Of a stretch of DNA of 64,000 bases, positions 8,865 to 17,502 are shown one piece after another. The notes beneath the pieces were generated by a model. That model saw only the letters and a program-made list of their open reading frames with translations. It made no database searches and had not been told where the DNA came from. Position numbers and translations under genes: made by a program. Source of the stretch: Marinosulfonomonas sp. (GTDB lineage Bacteria > Pseudomonadota > Alphaproteobacteria > Rhodobacterales > Rhodobacteraceae); contig JALSRG010000106.1 of the NCBI GenBank assembly GCA_026984915.1, forward strand, positions 1 to 64,000, in the 5' to 3' direction. Every line of letters begins with the position of its first letter. The first letter of the stretch is position 1.

Positions 8865-10303
8865 CGGCCTTTCATCATTGCCTTGTCCCAGGCTTTGTAT
8901 CCAAACATCATGTAATCCCGCTGATACACATCGCGCACAGCGGCTTCGACCTCTTCGTCATAAATGTCAGCCAGCCGATACGGCAATTCTTCTTCTTCCG
9001 GCAGCGGCGGGGCCTCGCGCGCAACCTGATCTGCCAGTTGGACCAGACCCGATTGCAATTGCTCGGCCCGCAAAACCATATCCGGCAGGGAAAACTGGCT
9101 GAAACCTTGCAGGATCTCGGTCTGGCTGGCCCAGGCGGCATCCACCCGGATGCTTGTTTGCCCGGCCAGATTGCTTTTCAGGAATGACAGAAACTCCAGA
9201 AAAACACGCCTGTGCTGGCGGCAATCATAGCTGTCTGCGCCCATGTTCGCCGGTATCTTCAGCTTGTATATCCGTCGGAGGGTATCACGGATTTTTGGAA
9301 AGGTGCCGGGACCCGCACCGAGTATCTTGTTGCAGAATACGGCGTGCGCACGCGCAACCGGATGCCGTACGACCGTAAAACTGCGATGCCCCGGATGCCT
9401 GCGCTTCCACTGACGCAGCATTTTTTGGTTGAACTGTGTGGAGAGCGACTCTGCACTTGTTCCGTCCAATGCGCTCAGCCATGCCTGCAAGGCTGTCGTC
9501 ATCCCGATTTCTATCGGAAGGTAGATAAGCGGGGCGTTGACGGTTGCGATATAGGACGGCACAAAAGGCCCGCGTTTCGGCTCAAAGCTGGGCAGCCGTG
9601 ACAGGCCGAAAAAATCCAACCCTGCCAGAGCCTGTTGCATCTCTTGTGGGTTTTCGACCTTGTCGCTCAATGCATTCGGATTCTGTTTTTTGACGGCACC
9701 GGAAACCGTTTTCAGCTTGTCGGTCTGGCCAAGAAACCGGGCCAATCCGTTTATAACGCGAACGTCCCCGATATCTTCGTAGTCAATATGAAACGCCGTC
9801 TGGCCTGTTACCTGCAGGCCCTGTTGCAATTCTTTCTCAAAGGCTTCGGCCATTTGCAAACGGGTGATGAACTCATTGGCGTCAAACGTCACCTTGGCCG
9901 ATTTCTTGTGCTTTGCGTCCGTCAGTTTCCACTGCCCCGTGGCTTGGGCAATTTTCCAGGACACATAGCTTTCAAGCGGATTGCGCGTCAGAATGATCTT
10001 TGCGCAACGCACATCCGCCAGACAGTGGGCCAGAACACGCGGATCGTGGTCCTGAAAAAACCTGAACCCGGCCAAACCGGTCGTATTCCTTCGCATTTCC
10101 CGGATCAGTTGCAGCGGGTCTTTTTCCCGCAAGGACAGGGTCATTCCAAAACGTTCTTTCCCGTCGGGATAACAAACAAATCCGGGGTTGAAAGCCTCTC
10201 CATGGCAGGAAAGACCGGGAAAAGCGTTTATGTTTGCCTCCAGAAAATTGGAACCGGTGCGCATGCCTGCGAAAATAACGAAATAATCAAAGGGCTGGTC
10301 CAT
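8861..10303 (-). CDS. Two-domain sulfotransferase
   Basis: A 480-residue protein with two sulfotransferase-like halves. The N-terminal half has a PAPS-binding loop (IFAGMRTGSNFLEANI, residues 10-25) and a 3'-phosphate loop (LTRNPLESYVSWKIA, near residue 105), like NodH-type carbohydrate sulfotransferases. The C-terminal half, from about residue 270, contains SFTVVRHPVARAHAVFCNKIL, a 3'-phosphate-type loop of the membrane-associated family, but its 5' loop (IEIGMTTALQAWL) is degenerate. It should transfer sulfate from PAPS to a sugar, consistent with the upstream glycosyltransferases and the nearby PAP phosphatase gene cysQ. It starts five bases after the GT14-like gene. Substrate unknown; activity of the second half is uncertain. 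Confidence 0.85.
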   Translation of the reverse strand: MDQPFDYFVIFAGMRTGSNFLEANINAFPGLSCHGEAFNPGFVCYPDGKERFGMTLSLREKDPLQLIREMRRNTTGLAGFRFFQDHDPRVLAHCLADVRCAKIILTRNPLESYVSWKIAQATGQWKLTDAKHKKSAKVTFDANEFITRLQMAEAFEKELQQGLQVTGQTAFHIDYEDIGDVRVINGLARFLGQTDKLKTVSGAVKKQNPNALSDKVENPQEMQQALAGLDFFGLSRLPSFEPKRGPFVPSYIATVNAPLIYLPIEIGMTTALQAWLSALDGTSAESLSTQFNQKMLRQWKRRHPGHRSFTVVRHPVARAHAVFCNKILGAGPGTFPKIRDTLRRIYKLKIPANMGADSYDCRQHRRVFLEFLSFLKSNLAGQTSIRVDAAWASQTEILQGFSQFSLPDMVLRAEQLQSGLVQLADQVAREAPPLPEEEELPYRLADIYDEEVEAAVRDVYQRDYMMFGYKAWDKAMMKGR

Positions 10304-10308
10304 TGGGG

Positions 10309-12021
10309 TTATTTCACAACGAATGGTTTAACGCTCGGGCGGCCGGATTGAACATTGGTGTCATCCTTTGGAAACTCTCCCATCAGATACGGGTGCATTC
10401 CGTGATTTTTGAGATTCTGCAAGAACTGCCCGAAACCCGCCAGATCAGACATTCTGGGCGCTTCGGTAAGGCGCCGCATTGCACGCGGAGAGATTTCGTC
10501 AATCAGGGTTTGCAAATGTACCATCGGGGCCTCAATGAATTCAGCCAGTGTCCAAACCCGGACGTTGGCTTTTGCATAGGGCGACCGTAACACATCCAGA
10601 AAGGCGCTTTCCGATTTTTGCCGTTCAGCGGCAATGGTTCGAATGGCCGAGAAATTCAGATTTGAATGAAACAGCGGAACCGCCCACGCACCCGTTATGA
10701 CCGAAATCTGCGCATTGGGGTCCTTGGCCATGAACCAGCGGATATCCGGGGTGTCATCCGGTCCATACTGAAAAGCCTGCCGTTCACCGCGCGTATTCCA
10801 GATCAGATTGGCCAGCAGGGCCTTGGGGTTGTTGTTTCTTATGGCCGCACTGTCGCACAACCCGCCGGTGTATACGCTTTCTCCGCCCGCAAACTCTGCT
10901 TTCTCAGGCGCAAACAAATGGCCATGCACACGGGCCCCGGTTGTACGCCCCAACCAGTTTTCAAAGCCCTCGAAAAGCTCGCTGAAACCTTCAAAAACCG
11001 AATAAGGCGCCGATGTCAGCCCGTTTTCCCACCCTTCTTTCGGGAAACGGCTGTGCATATACAGCCCGGTGCGCCCGCGGGTCCGGCATTCCAGGGCTTT
11101 CGCGAAAATACGATCAATCTTGCTTGGGTCCGGTTCCACACGGCTTTCCGGATTGTCCCTGTTGCCGAGAAATTCCTCGTACAGCAGGTCAGCATGGCGC
11201 CAGATTTTACGGGCAACAAAACACTGCGACTGGCGCAACAACTGAAGGTGATCGTCATAGAAAATATGCGGCCTGCCCTGATAGTCGAATTTCGAGAGCG
11301 TAAGGGACCGGCTTTCTATATCCCGCGAATACAATCGCACGATGGTTTGAAAATAGGATTCATCGGGGATCCAGACGCGTTTGAAATAGCGATCGTACAC
11401 TTTTCGCTTTGGGTCTTCCAGTATTGCCGAGAGCGTCTGCCGTGTCAGGCACCACCACTGCGACCCCATATGCGGAACAATACCTTCGGGAATTCTGCGG
11501 CCCATGCGCAACTTGCGCTGCAACCTTACATAACCGTCAAACAGCCTGCGCTGCCGCTTCCAGGAAAACGGAAAGCGAAGAGTGAAACGTTCTATATCAA
11601 GCCCGCCCACTGTCCATGGAACATCCTCGGTTGTCGCAGATTCAATAAAATCCGTGCGTGGCCTTTGCGCCAGATAGCTGCGCAATTCCTGAATGGGCCG
11701 CAGGGGCAGACACGAACCCGATGCCAGATACACATGCCGAACGTCCGGAAACGATTGAAGGATCAACTCGGCGGCGGACTGAGTAGCTCCGACGATTGAC
11801 CAACGTCCCCATTCGCAGCGCTGCCGTCGCGAAAACCGTATGTCATCCAGATCCGACAAGCTCTTGACGAATCCGGCATATTTCTTGGGCGCTATATCCT
11901 TGTCCACATGAATGACAACCGGGCAGCCGCTCTCGGCCCAATGGCGCGCAACCTGCGACGCCCGGTCCAAGGCCGTATGCACCAACAGGATAACGCCCAA
12001 ATCCCCGGTTTTATCTGTCAT
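10309..12021 (-). CDS. GT14-type glycosyltransferase with a long C-terminal extension
   Basis: The N-terminal ~280 residues resemble the core-2/I-branching (GT14) fold: GVILLVHTALDRASQVARHW, VVIHVDKDI, HVYLASGSCLPLRPIQEL and GSQWWCLTRQTL followed by WIPDESYFQTIVR, the acceptor and metal-binding elements of that family. The remaining ~290 residues form a second region I cannot assign, which may be shared with other roseobacter homologues. It probably adds a sugar to a cell-surface or exported glycan from the cytoplasmic side; no membrane segment is apparent. Its start overlaps the upstream GT2 gene stop (ATGA), and the sulfotransferase follows five bases downstream, so the three form an operon. 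Confidence 0.85.
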   Translation of the reverse strand: MTDKTGDLGVILLVHTALDRASQVARHWAESGCPVVIHVDKDIAPKKYAGFVKSLSDLDDIRFSRRQRCEWGRWSIVGATQSAAELILQSFPDVRHVYLASGSCLPLRPIQELRSYLAQRPRTDFIESATTEDVPWTVGGLDIERFTLRFPFSWKRQRRLFDGYVRLQRKLRMGRRIPEGIVPHMGSQWWCLTRQTLSAILEDPKRKVYDRYFKRVWIPDESYFQTIVRLYSRDIESRSLTLSKFDYQGRPHIFYDDHLQLLRQSQCFVARKIWRHADLLYEEFLGNRDNPESRVEPDPSKIDRIFAKALECRTRGRTGLYMHSRFPKEGWENGLTSAPYSVFEGFSELFEGFENWLGRTTGARVHGHLFAPEKAEFAGGESVYTGGLCDSAAIRNNNPKALLANLIWNTRGERQAFQYGPDDTPDIRWFMAKDPNAQISVITGAWAVPLFHSNLNFSAIRTIAAERQKSESAFLDVLRSPYAKANVRVWTLAEFIEAPMVHLQTLIDEISPRAMRRLTEAPRMSDLAGFGQFLQNLKNHGMHPYLMGEFPKDDTNVQSGRPSVKPFVVK

Positions 12022-13022
12022 GCCCAGTTTCCTTTGGACATCAGCCCCAGTATTTCCAATTGGCGCCAGTTGATATATTTTTCAGACCATTTGCACCAGA
12101 AATCCGGGTTTTCCTTCAGCCTGTCGTGATAGGCCTTATATTCGTGGCTGTTTGCATAGTGTTGTTTCCGCACCAGTTCTTCGGCGGCCTTGTCGGTAAA
12201 CGTGTTCAGAAACTTTGCATGCAGCAGACACCCGGATGCTTTTTCACCACCCCATTCATCATAGACCTGGTTCAGCCCACGCGGCAAAAGCATGTGCGTT
12301 GAACTGATATAAGCATAGCGCCGGTTCCACTTCACCAGCGGAATTTTATTCAGCGCCGGCGCCCTTTCCGGATTGTCGCCAAAAAAGGCGCGCATGCGTG
12401 GCCCACCCTGAACCCACAGATTTTTATAGCGCTCATTCTTTTGAATCGTGTAGTTGCCACCGTCAAACCACGCTGCAATCTCAAACGGGTTCTGGCCGGC
12501 CCGATAGGGAACAGCATCAATGCTCCCCTTTGGGTACATATCCAAAAGCATGGCGCTGAACGATCTGACGGAAGACGCATCCAGCCAATCGGTCAGGGCG
12601 CCGATGGGGCGGGTATCGCAGAACGGATAGACGAAAAATTCATCCGTATCGACCACGAGTGACCAATGGCCATGGGCATATTTGTATTGCAGCCAGGTCA
12701 GCCAATCCGCCCCGAATGATGCCTTCTTGTAACTGTGTTTCGTTGTCCAGATGGATACATCCGGCTGGTCGGCCAAAAATTCCAGCGTCCCGTCATCGCT
12801 GTCGTTATCCACCATCAAAAAATGATCAATGCCCAAATCACGATAGTAGCGCAGAAAAAAGGAAAGTCTGACCCGCTCATTTCTGAGGGTGGTAAAAGAT
12901 AAAATATCCTCTGGCAGGATATCCCCCGTCCGATCTGCAATGCACTTGAGCTCTCGCCGTTTTCGAAACGCCCGGACAAGCCGACGCTTTCGCTGCAACC
13001 TCAACCTATATGATTGCAACAT
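12018..13022 (-). CDS. GT2-type glycosyltransferase, paralogue 1
   Basis: A 334-residue protein of the Glyco_tranf_2_4 / GT92-like type. After an Arg- and Lys-rich N-terminus come FTTLRNERVRLSFFLRYYRDLG, the nucleotide-sugar strand FLMVDNDSDDGTLEF, and the metal-binding LVVDTDEFFVYP. The second half carries KWNRRYAYISSTHMLLP. A TTG lies two codons before the ATG used here. It overlaps the GT14-like gene by four bases. It is clearly paralogous to the next gene upstream in transcription, with matching motif order and the same C-terminal ending (WRQLEILGLMSKG versus WKQLESLGLMSRG). Donor and acceptor cannot be told from sequence. Confidence 0.88.
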   Translation of the reverse strand: MLQSYRLRLQRKRRLVRAFRKRRELKCIADRTGDILPEDILSFTTLRNERVRLSFFLRYYRDLGIDHFLMVDNDSDDGTLEFLADQPDVSIWTTKHSYKKASFGADWLTWLQYKYAHGHWSLVVDTDEFFVYPFCDTRPIGALTDWLDASSVRSFSAMLLDMYPKGSIDAVPYRAGQNPFEIAAWFDGGNYTIQKNERYKNLWVQGGPRMRAFFGDNPERAPALNKIPLVKWNRRYAYISSTHMLLPRGLNQVYDEWGGEKASGCLLHAKFLNTFTDKAAEELVRKQHYANSHEYKAYHDRLKENPDFWCKWSEKYINWRQLEILGLMSKGNWA

Positions 13023-13238
13023 TCCCAAAGTCTAATCCTTCACTGGCTTCGCAAATGGCCAACTCAACTTAACCGGTACTCCTTAACACAGCTTTGATTC
13101 ACCACGTTTTCCGTCCGGATCGTGAACCGCGGCTTTATCCACCCATAAACCTGTGTCTGGTTCAGGTACACAACAGTGCTTGTTTATGTTCGTTTTTTTC
13201 AAAATGTTGTTTGTAATGGCACACTGGCGCATCCCTTT

Positions 13239-14315
13239 TCATCGCCATTGACCACGTGACATAAGCCCCAGAGATTCCAGTTGTTTCCAATCGGAATACC
13301 TCACAGAATCAGCGCACCACAAACATGGGTTTGCACTCACGCTGTCATAGTAGGATTCATAATATTCACTGTTGGCGAAATGCTCTTTCCTTTGCTTTTC
13401 AATCGCTGATCGCTGAACAACACTATCAAGAAACTTGGCATGCAGCAGAACCCCGGATGCCATTTCTCCGGCTGTTTCCTCGTGAACATCATTCAAGCAA
13501 CGCGGGAGCAACGAATGGGTGGAACTGACATACACATATCGCCGGTTCCATTTGACTAATGGTTTCTTTCCAAGGGTTGGCGCACGTCTTGGATCATCGC
13601 TGAAAAATCGCCGTGCCCTGACACCACCCTGTATCCAGAGGTTTTTCAGGACTGGCTGATAGGTAAATGTGTAATTGTCCGCATCAAACCAGCATAGCGT
13701 TTCAAACGGATCGTTGCCGGGCACATAGGCGTTTTCGGCCAGACGCCCCTTTGGATACATGTCTAACATGATCGCGCCAAAGGACCGGGTTTGATTTGCA
13801 TCAAGCCAATTCGTCAGCTCCCTCAGCGGGCGCTCATCATGGTAGGGGTAAACGAAAAATTCGTCCGCATCTACGGTCAGGCACCAATGCCCATGCGCAT
13901 ATTTGATCTGCAGCCACGTCAGCCAGTCAATTCCGAACCGTGAGAGCTTGTAGCTGTGGGGCGTTGCCCAAAGGGAAACATCCGGCTGCTTTCCGAGAAA
14001 CTCTCGTGTTCCGTCGTCACTGTCGTTGTCAACAAACAGAAAATGATCAATGCCAAGTTTCCTGTAATAGGACAGAAAGAACGGAAGCCTTGCAATTTCA
14101 TTCCGCACCGTCGAGGCGGCAATCAGATCCCGTGAACCGATTTGGTCTGTCCGGTCACTGACCACAGATAACTGCCGCCTCTTTCGCAGGGCCCGGAAGA
14201 GGAGGCGTCGTCGTTTCCATCGCAACCGGTAAGCGGTCCGGAGTTCGGAGGCAAAGCTTTGCCTCTGCCTGCAATCCTGGGCTGTGTTGATACCCGGCCG
14301 GGTGCGTTTGTTCAT
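13239..14315 (-). CDS. GT2-type glycosyltransferase, paralogue 2
   Basis: A 358-residue paralogue of the neighbouring glycosyltransferase, about 20 residues longer at the N-terminus. The same landmarks appear: STVRNEIARLPFFLSYYRKLG, FLFVDNDSDDGTREF, the metal motif LTVDADEFFVYP, and KWNRRYVYVSSTHSLLP. Tandem duplication is the simplest explanation. The 216-base gap between the two copies has no gene; it may hold a separate promoter for the downstream three-gene operon. It probably acts on the same surface glycan as its neighbours. Confidence 0.88.
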   Translation of the reverse strand: MNKRTRPGINTAQDCRQRQSFASELRTAYRLRWKRRRLLFRALRKRRQLSVVSDRTDQIGSRDLIAASTVRNEIARLPFFLSYYRKLGIDHFLFVDNDSDDGTREFLGKQPDVSLWATPHSYKLSRFGIDWLTWLQIKYAHGHWCLTVDADEFFVYPYHDERPLRELTNWLDANQTRSFGAIMLDMYPKGRLAENAYVPGNDPFETLCWFDADNYTFTYQPVLKNLWIQGGVRARRFFSDDPRRAPTLGKKPLVKWNRRYVYVSSTHSLLPRCLNDVHEETAGEMASGVLLHAKFLDSVVQRSAIEKQRKEHFANSEYYESYYDSVSANPCLWCADSVRYSDWKQLESLGLMSRGQWR

Positions 14316-14471
14316 AATTACCTATTGTGCCGTTTGCGCAGCTAGGCAACCAGAAATATTGCCAGACCATGATACGGCTGACCGCCGTTTTCCCGCTTGC
14401 CAAAGCCTTTCCCGGTCTTCGTCTGCGCTCAAATGGGAAAGGCGTTACTTGGAGTCTTCAATAAAAAACTG

Positions 14472-15365
14472 TTACTGAGCTGCTTTTTGCAAAGCGACCA
14501 TTTCGGTCAGATAAGTCGAGAATTCATCGCGCAGGTCGTCGCGTGCAAGCCCGAAGGCAACTGTTGCCTGCAGGAAACCCGCCTTGGAACCGCAATCAAA
14601 CCGTTGCCCGCGGAACCGAAAGCCAAAAACGTCACGGCCACATTTGATTTCTTCTGCGATGGCATCTGTCAGTTGTATTTCCCCACCGCTTCCCTGCTTT
14701 ATCCGGCTCAGATTCTGCAGCACATGCGGTGTCAGAATATAGCGCCCGATCACCGCAAGGTTTGAAGGCGCCTTATCTTTGTCGGGCTTCTCGACCATTC
14801 CGGCCACAGACACCATCGCGCCCATGTCATCCTTGATATCAAGCACACCATAAGACGAAACCTTGTCTTGCGGCACCTCCATTGCAGCAACCATGCAGCC
14901 ACCGGTTTCGGCATAGGCTTCGGTCATCTGCTGCAAACAGGATGTCTCGGCCGCAATGACATCATCCGTCAGAATGACAGCAAATGGCTCGTTCGCAATC
15001 AACCGTCTGGCACACCAAACCGCATGGCCCAGCCCCAAGGCGCGGTGCTGGCGGATATAGGCGATTGCGCCACTTTCCATGTTGGTGTTTTTCAACTCTT
15101 TAAGCAGGGCACTCTTGCCCTTTTTGCGCAGCGCGTTTTCAAGCTCGGGCGCCGTGTCAAAATAGTCTTCCAGTGCGCCCTTGCCCCGGGATGTCACGAA
15201 AATGAACTCTTTGATCCCGGCTGCGCGCGCCTCATCAATGGCGTATTGAATCAGCGGCCGATCCACCAATGTCATTATTTCCTTCGGGACCGATTTGGTC
15301 GCAGGAAGAAATCTCGTGCCCAAACCTGCAACCGGAAAAATTGCTTTGGTTACTCTTCGCTTCAT
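14472..15365 (-). CDS. galU: UTP-glucose-1-phosphate uridylyltransferase
   Basis: Makes UDP-glucose, the donor and precursor for many surface polysaccharides. The 297 residues have the nucleotidyltransferase loop PVAGLGTRFLPATKSVPKEI, DRPLIQYAIDEA, and GGCMVAAMEVPQDKVSSYGV followed by MVEKPDKDKAPS, all typical of GalU/ExoN. I use the ATG giving MKRRVTKAIFP, which has GGAAGAG at good spacing; an ATG eight codons upstream is also open. The gene lies upstream of the glycosyltransferases on the same strand, separated by 156 bases, and could supply their donor. Confidence 0.95.
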   Translation of the reverse strand: MKRRVTKAIFPVAGLGTRFLPATKSVPKEIMTLVDRPLIQYAIDEARAAGIKEFIFVTSRGKGALEDYFDTAPELENALRKKGKSALLKELKNTNMESGAIAYIRQHRALGLGHAVWCARRLIANEPFAVILTDDVIAAETSCLQQMTEAYAETGGCMVAAMEVPQDKVSSYGVLDIKDDMGAMVSVAGMVEKPDKDKAPSNLAVIGRYILTPHVLQNLSRIKQGSGGEIQLTDAIAEEIKCGRDVFGFRFRGQRFDCGSKAGFLQATVAFGLARDDLRDEFSTYLTEMVALQKAAQ

Positions 15366-15430
15366 AAGATCACTCTTCCATTTTGACATCCTCTATTGAA
15401 GGAATGTCCTTTCACCCAGATTAGTGCCCT

Positions 15431-15444
15431 GTTTGTGAACAAAC
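15431..15444. repeat. Small inverted repeat upstream of galU
   Basis: GTTTG-TGAA-CAAAC is a 14-base perfect palindrome about 65 bases upstream of the galU start, in an AT-rich stretch between cysQ and galU. It could be an operator or chance; nothing else supports a role. Confidence 0.25.
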
Positions 15445-15636
15445 AATAATGATTTCACATTACTATCTATACTAGAGTTGAATTTGTGTCATTTTTATCC
15501 ATTAAACGCGGCCCTTTCTTGGTCAAATTTTATCTGATTGTGGCAAAATGCAGGACCCACGCCGGCAAACCTGTGGGCGCCGGTCACAGATGATACCCGC
15601 AAATGACCCGCCCCAACCGATACATGCCTATCTGGG

Positions 15637-16461
15637 TCAACCGTTTGCTTTCTTCAGTTCAACACCGGGCGCATAAGCTATGAAAAACGGGTTTTCATAG
15701 CCGGGCTTGCCATAGTGCAAGACCGTATGATCATCAAAACAAACGACTTTCCCCCCTGCACCCTGAAGCACAGCCTGCCCTGCCGCTGTGTCCCACTCCA
15801 TCGTCCGGCCGAGGCGGGGGTAAATATCCGCCTCTCCCGTGGCGACAAGACAGAATTTGAGCGATGAGCCGGCGCTCTTTGAATCCTTCACCCTGTATTT
15901 GGAAATATAGTCATCCGTTGCCTGGTCCCTGTGCGATTTTGAGGCAACGACCATCAGGGCCTCATTATCCGGTTGCGAAACGTGTATTGGCTCTGTCCGA
16001 CCGGGGTTTTGCTTGGCAAACGGGCCAGACTCTTCGACCGATCTGCCATCGGAATCCGTATAAAACAGGCGCGCTCTTGCCGGCGCATAGACTACGCCGC
16101 GCACAGGAATGCCGGCCTCGACATAGGCAATATTCACCGTAAAATCTCCACGGCGCTTGATGAATTCCTTGGTGCCATCCAGGGGATCGACAATGAAAAA
16201 CCGTTCGGCAGCCCGACCATGGGTTTCCGCCTGTTCTTCCGTCACCACCAGCACATCGGGAAAGGCGGCTTTCAATCCTGCGGAAATGATGGCGTCGGCC
16301 GCCTCATCCGCCACCGTAACCGGGCTTTGGTCTGCTTTGGTTTTCACCTCGAAAGCGGCGCTTTCGTAGATTTCCATGATCTTGTCACCCGCTTCCAATG
16401 CAAGGCGTCTCAATACCCGGCTTACTGCTTCGAAATCCAAAAGTTTTCTCCCTCGCGACAT
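15637..16461 (-). CDS. cysQ: 3'(2'),5'-bisphosphate nucleotidase
   Basis: CysQ hydrolyses PAP (adenosine 3',5'-bisphosphate) to AMP, removing the by-product of PAPS-dependent sulfation. The 274-residue protein has the lithium-sensitive inositol-phosphatase fold: VTVADEAADAII, the metal motif VDPLDGTKEFIKRRGDFTVNIA, and the second metal site MEWDTAAGQAVLQGAGG. Its place on the same strand and upstream of galU, glycosyltransferases and a sulfotransferase fits a role in supporting glycan sulfation, although CysQ also serves general sulfur assimilation. Confidence 0.94.
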   Translation of the reverse strand: MSRGRKLLDFEAVSRVLRRLALEAGDKIMEIYESAAFEVKTKADQSPVTVADEAADAIISAGLKAAFPDVLVVTEEQAETHGRAAERFFIVDPLDGTKEFIKRRGDFTVNIAYVEAGIPVRGVVYAPARARLFYTDSDGRSVEESGPFAKQNPGRTEPIHVSQPDNEALMVVASKSHRDQATDDYISKYRVKDSKSAGSSLKFCLVATGEADIYPRLGRTMEWDTAAGQAVLQGAGGKVVCFDDHTVLHYGKPGYENPFFIAYAPGVELKKANG

Positions 16462-16574
16462 CTTTTTGCACCGATGTTGTGCAACACGGTCTATGCCCTT
16501 ATGATCATGGGTCAGGGAAACAACAAGGATTTCCTGTTACAACAGGGCTCTGAATCGACCATACAGGTAAACGC

Positions 16575-17396
16575 ATGTTTCAGACGCGATCAAGTACAAC
16601 CAAGGCGCATGCCGCTGCCAGTCTGGCATCGGTCATCTACCTTGCAACGGTCCGAAATGTACGAAAGAGCCACGGCAATGCCCTGATCGGTCTGTTGCTC
16701 AACATCGTTCAGACGCTAGTCATGCTGCTGGCCTTTTATATCATGTTTACAATTCTCGGCATGCGTGCAAGGGCCGTTCGCGGAGACTATCTTCTCTATA
16801 TCATGTCCGGAATTTTCCTGTTCATGACGCATACAAAGGCAATGGGGGCCGTCGTCGGGTCGGAAGGCCCCGCCTCACCGATGATGAAACACGCGCCCAT
16901 GAACACGGCCGTTGCCATCACTTCATCCGCCCTTGCGTCGCTGTATATTCAGCTCTTGTCGGTAACCGTCATTCTTTTCGTCTATCACGTTGCCATCAAA
17001 CCCGTGGTCATATTCAGCCCGTTCGGGGCAATGGCGATGTTTCTGCTGGCCTGGTTTTCCGGCGTGGCAATCGGAATGGTGTTTCTGGCGGTCAAACCCT
17101 GGTTTCCCAATTTCACCGGCATCGTTTCAACGATATATTCACGGGCGAACATGATTGCATCGGGGAAAATGTTCCTGGCCAATACCTTGCCAACCAGCAA
17201 GATTGCCCTTTTTTCCTGGAACCCGTTGTTCCATGCCATTGATCAGGCACGAGGCTATACATTCATAAACTACAACCCGCATTACAGTAATTACGAATAC
17301 GCGATCAAGCTCAGCATTGTCCTGCTGATGATTGGCCTGATGGGTGAGTTTTTCACACGCAAACACGCCTCTCTCAGTTGGCAGGCGCGAAAGTAA
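16575..17396 (+). CDS. ABC-2 type polysaccharide export permease
   Basis: A 273-residue membrane protein with about six hydrophobic segments, in the KpsM/Wzm-like ABC-2 permease family. It begins with a short cytoplasmic helix region (SLASVIYLATVRNVRKSHGNALIG) leading into LLNIVQTLVMLLAFYIMFTIL, and ends SNYEYAIKLSIVLLMIGLMGEFFTRKHASLSW, the usual C-terminal helix plus a charged tail. It would export a polysaccharide or capsule across the inner membrane. No ATP-binding partner gene is adjacent, so it must use one from elsewhere. It is divergent from cysQ and convergent with the wHTH gene. Confidence 0.88.
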   Translation: MFQTRSSTTKAHAAASLASVIYLATVRNVRKSHGNALIGLLLNIVQTLVMLLAFYIMFTILGMRARAVRGDYLLYIMSGIFLFMTHTKAMGAVVGSEGPASPMMKHAPMNTAVAITSSALASLYIQLLSVTVILFVYHVAIKPVVIFSPFGAMAMFLLAWFSGVAIGMVFLAVKPWFPNFTGIVSTIYSRANMIASGKMFLANTLPTSKIALFSWNPLFHAIDQARGYTFINYNPHYSNYEYAIKLSIVLLMIGLMGEFFTRKHASLSWQARK

Positions 17397-17502
17397 CCTT
17401 GCCGGCAAATGCGCCTGTCTTGTCGGGAGGATTCAGGCTGACCCGGCTTTTTCAGGGTCATTTCCCAAAAAGATCCCGCATAGACGTTTTGGCATTCCGG
17501 CC

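Noticed and set aside
10666-11799. A 377-codon open frame antisense to the GT14-like gene
   Set aside because: No recognisable motif, and the opposing frame has clear glycosyltransferase elements.
17440-17470. Possible terminator TGACCC...GGGTCA between the ABC permease and the wHTH gene
   Set aside because: Only a six-base stem with a ten-base loop and no clean T-run, so too weak to list.
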